Below are positions 19,036-21,318 of a stretch of DNA of 21,318 bases, piece after piece (position 1 is the first letter of the stretch; each line of letters opens with the position of its first letter). The notes beneath the pieces were generated by a model. The model was not told where the DNA came from. It was given only the letters and a program-made list of their open reading frames with translations, and searched no databases. The position numbers were made by a program, and so were the translations under genes. Origin of the DNA: Paramacrobiotus richtersi (taxonomy: Eukaryota; Tardigrada; Eutardigrada; Parachela; Macrobiotidae); assembly GCA_034698045.1 (NCBI GenBank), contig JAQGAU010001119.1, positions 1 to 21,318 of the forward strand. The letters are read 5' to 3'.

Positions 19036-19733
19036 GGGGTGACCTTACCAGGATCATGGAGGAATACAAAGCACGTAACGTGAATCCACGCTTGCATGTA
19101 GTACTCAGTTACGCATCGCAGATGGCAGCTGGTCTGAAGTATCTCCACCAGAATCAACTAGTTCATGGCGATATCAAGCCTCGAAATGTGCTGCGCAAAA
19201 TATCATACAACGGTCCGGATAATATATGCATTGGAGATCTGGATGCTATGGTGCAGATTCGGCAGCGCATCATGAGTTCAAGTGAGCAGCGGGCAGTGCG
19301 AGGTACTGTTTCGTACATGGCGCCGGAAATGATCAGCAACGAACTCGAAGAGGGTAGCGGAACGATTGGACTCCATGTCGATGTCTGGAGCCTCGGATGT
19401 GTTATACTCGATTTAATTAGCCTGAGCTTTGGTATTAAAAGCAAATGGTTTTGCCGAAAAGTTGGCCAAGCCACAATCGATAAAATAAACCCTGAACAAT
19501 ATTCATTGGAGAAAATGCTTATCAAAATGGCTCAAGGGTACGCTCCTTTCGTGTCCATGCTCATCCCAGGATATCTGGCGGATATAATTCGACTTTGCTT
19601 GGAAACAGACTATGCCAACAGGGCTTCAGCAGGCACACTTTTGACAGAACTACAGAATGCGGCGACTGAATATCTTGGCAACCGTAGGAGTTTCGGACAG
19701 ACATCTAGCCGCTCGTGCCACTATTATTTATAA
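19036..19733 (+). CDS. Last exon of the multi-kinase gene: C-lobe of kinase C
   Basis: This is the terminal coding exon, 232 codons plus a TAA stop. It completes the only domain with near-full catalytic motifs: GGDLTRIMEEY, helix E QMAAGLKYLHQN, catalytic loop LVHGDIKPRNVL (HRD as HGD, 19164-19172, Asp kept), and metal-binding Asp in GDLDAM (DFG as DLD, 19236-19244). These are followed by RGTVSYMAPEM, HVDVWSLGCVI and the helix-I arginine in DYANRASAGTLL. The style is that of serine/threonine kinases of the STE/MAP3K or NEK-like type, but I cannot assign the family. With exon 2 it forms a complete domain of ordinary length. The short tail after residue 225 has no motif. The HGD and DLD changes could lower activity without abolishing it. 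Confidence 0.85.
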
Positions 19734-20485
19734 GCCATCAAGCGTTTTCTTCTTCTTTGTTTTCGCTCTCAAGGCAACCTCGTAATGAGTAGAGTCTGCA
19801 ATCCGCGGCTTGTCGTTCTTTGAATCAGTGCGATTAAATTTCCATTCAGTTTGTTCATCTCGGCGACGCGACAGTAACGTAAGAACAAAGCAGGTGATAC
19901 TTTTACATGTCACCTTAATCGTAACACTTCCCGCAATAATATCCCTTTTGGCCAGGCACTTTCAGCAGTAATGTAACCTTATTTACCATTGGTTCGGGTA
20001 GTGCTGAAACTATCAACAATAACTTTAATAGCTTTGATATGCAATATTATTAACCAGCGAACGCGTGTCAACCGGCAACCCACGAAACATGACGAGGCCA
20101 CGTGAGCCGGCAGAAAGAGTGTATATTTTGACTGTCTTATGGTCTCAAGTCCCCGCTGTCTGATTTTCCTCTGACCGTGAGGGCCGATAAAACGGCCGGG
20201 TGCCGTGTGAAGTCAACTAGGCCAGTTTCTCTCTTTTCTGCCGAATTACGGCGAATTGTTGTGTCATGTGTTGTGCTGTATGGGCCTTAGGACTTGTGTT
20301 CTGTGTGTGCATGTGTCAGTTTTAGTACCATTCATTTGCAGCTGCAAGAAAGTGACTGGGGTGACGCATTGTGCGTGTTTCCGGCGGTGCTGAAAATATA
20401 TGAGGAAAACTCTTGTGTTTGCGGTGAGCTTTGGTGATTGCTTGGGCGGCTTGTTTTATTTTGGGTAGCAACGGACGTAAACGGG
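19734..20485. other. No gene recognised downstream of the kinase gene
   Basis: This stretch includes the likely 3' untranslated region and a TG-rich stretch around 20255-20320. No ORF with recognisable content was seen. Confidence 0.5.
19833..19838 (+). terminator. Possible polyadenylation signal of the kinase gene
   Basis: An ATTAAA hexamer lies about 100 bp after the stop codon. No AATAAA is seen closer. Weak, sequence-only support. Confidence 0.25.
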
Positions 20486-21019
20486 TTAATCATCGGTGAT
20501 TGAGTGACTTGAGTCAGACTGGCTTACGCACGGAAACGTACACCGGAATCTTTTTACGTAGGTTGTCCGGTGTGTGAGAACGGTCAGACGTACGTCTCGC
20601 AGATGATTTTGTGTTAATCGATAGCGTAATGTTCGCTTGCATTGCTGCATGAACTGCTGCTTCATCCGAACAAATTTAGCTACACATATGGCAGGCTTTA
20701 TGATGCCTTTCGAGCTGTTCTTGTTGTCGACCGAAGCGAAGCGGAGGTCCTCTGTGTTCAAGAGTAATACGTCAACACCAGCGGTGATCCAATGTTCTGT
20801 GGTGTGCTCTTGTTCCGCTCTCTGATCCACAAGCGTCTCCATGCTCCCGTGCCAACGATCATGTTGGTCGCTGCTCGATGGACGGTAGAAACGGCAGGAT
20901 GTCAGCCCTTTACGGATGCAGTCTGTCGCTTGGCTGTGGACATCAGTGGCATGGCAGCTGCCTGTCAAATGCTGCACCTCCACAACGCGACGGTGAGTTT
21001 CCACCGCACGGATGTCCAC
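20486..21019 (-). CDS. Unrecognised 177-residue ORF carrying the dispersed motif
   Basis: This is the longest unexplained ORF of the window. It has no domain I recognise. Its centre reads LLLNTEDLRFASVDNKN, encoded by the dispersed motif that also occurs at 7548 and 16085, so the ORF may belong to a repeat family rather than to a gene. A plus-strand frame across 20792-21079 is open too, with a donor-like GTGAGT near 20991, so the coding strand is uncertain. Confidence 0.2.
   Translation of the reverse strand: MDIRAVETHRRVVEVQHLTGSCHATDVHSQATDCIRKGLTSCRFYRPSSSDQHDRWHGSMETLVDQRAEQEHTTEHWITAGVDVLLLNTEDLRFASVDNKNSSKGIIKPAICVAKFVRMKQQFMQQCKRTLRYRLTQNHLRDVRLTVLTHRTTYVKRFRCTFPCVSQSDSSHSITDD
20724..20745 (+). 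repeat. Dispersed 22-bp motif, copy 3
   Basis: This copy is identical over 22 bp to 7548-7569. On the minus strand it lies inside the 177-residue ORF. Confidence 0.6.
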
Positions 21020-21318
21020 CGTGCTCCGCGAGGTATAGCGTGGTCGTTTCCCTCACCGGATGCATTGCTGGTTGCCTGACCATTAATTAGATATGGTCTA
21101 AGCTGGACAACAGCCTGGCACCATTGGATGAGACAGGCGAAGCAGCTGTCCGATTGGATCGGCGCATGGCAGGCCTTGTACGTCAAGCATGAGATCGTGA
21201 GTGTGAGTATACCATATTAAAGTGATAGCTTCCACTATCCATAGTGGAGTGGCTATTCGCCTTACCACGATTTAGGAAAGATGGTGGTGATTCTGAATTA
21301 CGGCTGTTCTAATGTAAT
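21020..21318. other. No gene recognised; one small palindrome
   Basis: An 8-bp perfect inverted repeat with a 2-bp spacer lies at 21231-21248 (TCCACTAT-CC-ATAGTGGA). Nothing else is supported. Confidence 0.45.

Noticed and set aside
21231-21248. Perfect 8-bp inverted repeat with a 2-bp spacer
   Set aside because: Isolated, short and without a neighbouring gene end.
1-21318. tRNA, rRNA and CRISPR searches by eye
   Set aside because: No A/B-box pair with a cloverleaf, no rRNA-like conserved blocks, and no regularly spaced repeats were found.

Overview
The window is eukaryotic and almost certainly animal. Its best host gene is intron-split, with consensus GT-AG sites and long introns, and it also carries a tyrosine-recombinase retrotransposon and a LINE relic. 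There is no operon-like packing. The balanced base composition and the style of the kinase would suit a tardigrade, but this is a weak impression and nothing in the window proves it.

Layout. Positions 1-1184 are mostly featureless, with a possible decayed glutathione S-transferase start near 729. Positions 1185-5939, read on the minus strand, hold a complete-looking Ngaro-type (DIRS order) retroelement: repeat A1, gag-like ORF, reverse transcriptase/RNase H ORF, tyrosine recombinase ORF, then the split direct repeats B1-A2-B2. Positions 5940-8450 are non-coding apart from weak ORFs and one copy of a short dispersed motif. Positions 8451-9802 are the 5'-truncated, decayed 3' end of a LINE. A 37-bp-stem hairpin lies at 10511-10602.

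Positions 12473-19733 on the plus strand are the host gene: three exons (12473-13459, 16616-17659, 19036-19733) coding for a chain of protein-kinase-like domains. Every intron boundary is phase 1 and falls at the same point of the kinase fold, between beta strand 5 and helix D. Each internal exon therefore carries the C-lobe of one kinase followed by the N-lobe of the next. The first two domains are pseudokinases by motif and the last keeps most catalytic residues, an order like that of JAK kinases. The middle exon has one in-frame TAA codon, apparently a 3-nt tandem duplication, so this copy may be a pseudogene or carry a sequence error. The N-lobe of the first domain, and so the true gene start, was not found.

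Positions 19734-21318 hold no certain gene. A 178-codon minus-strand ORF there contains one copy of the dispersed motif.
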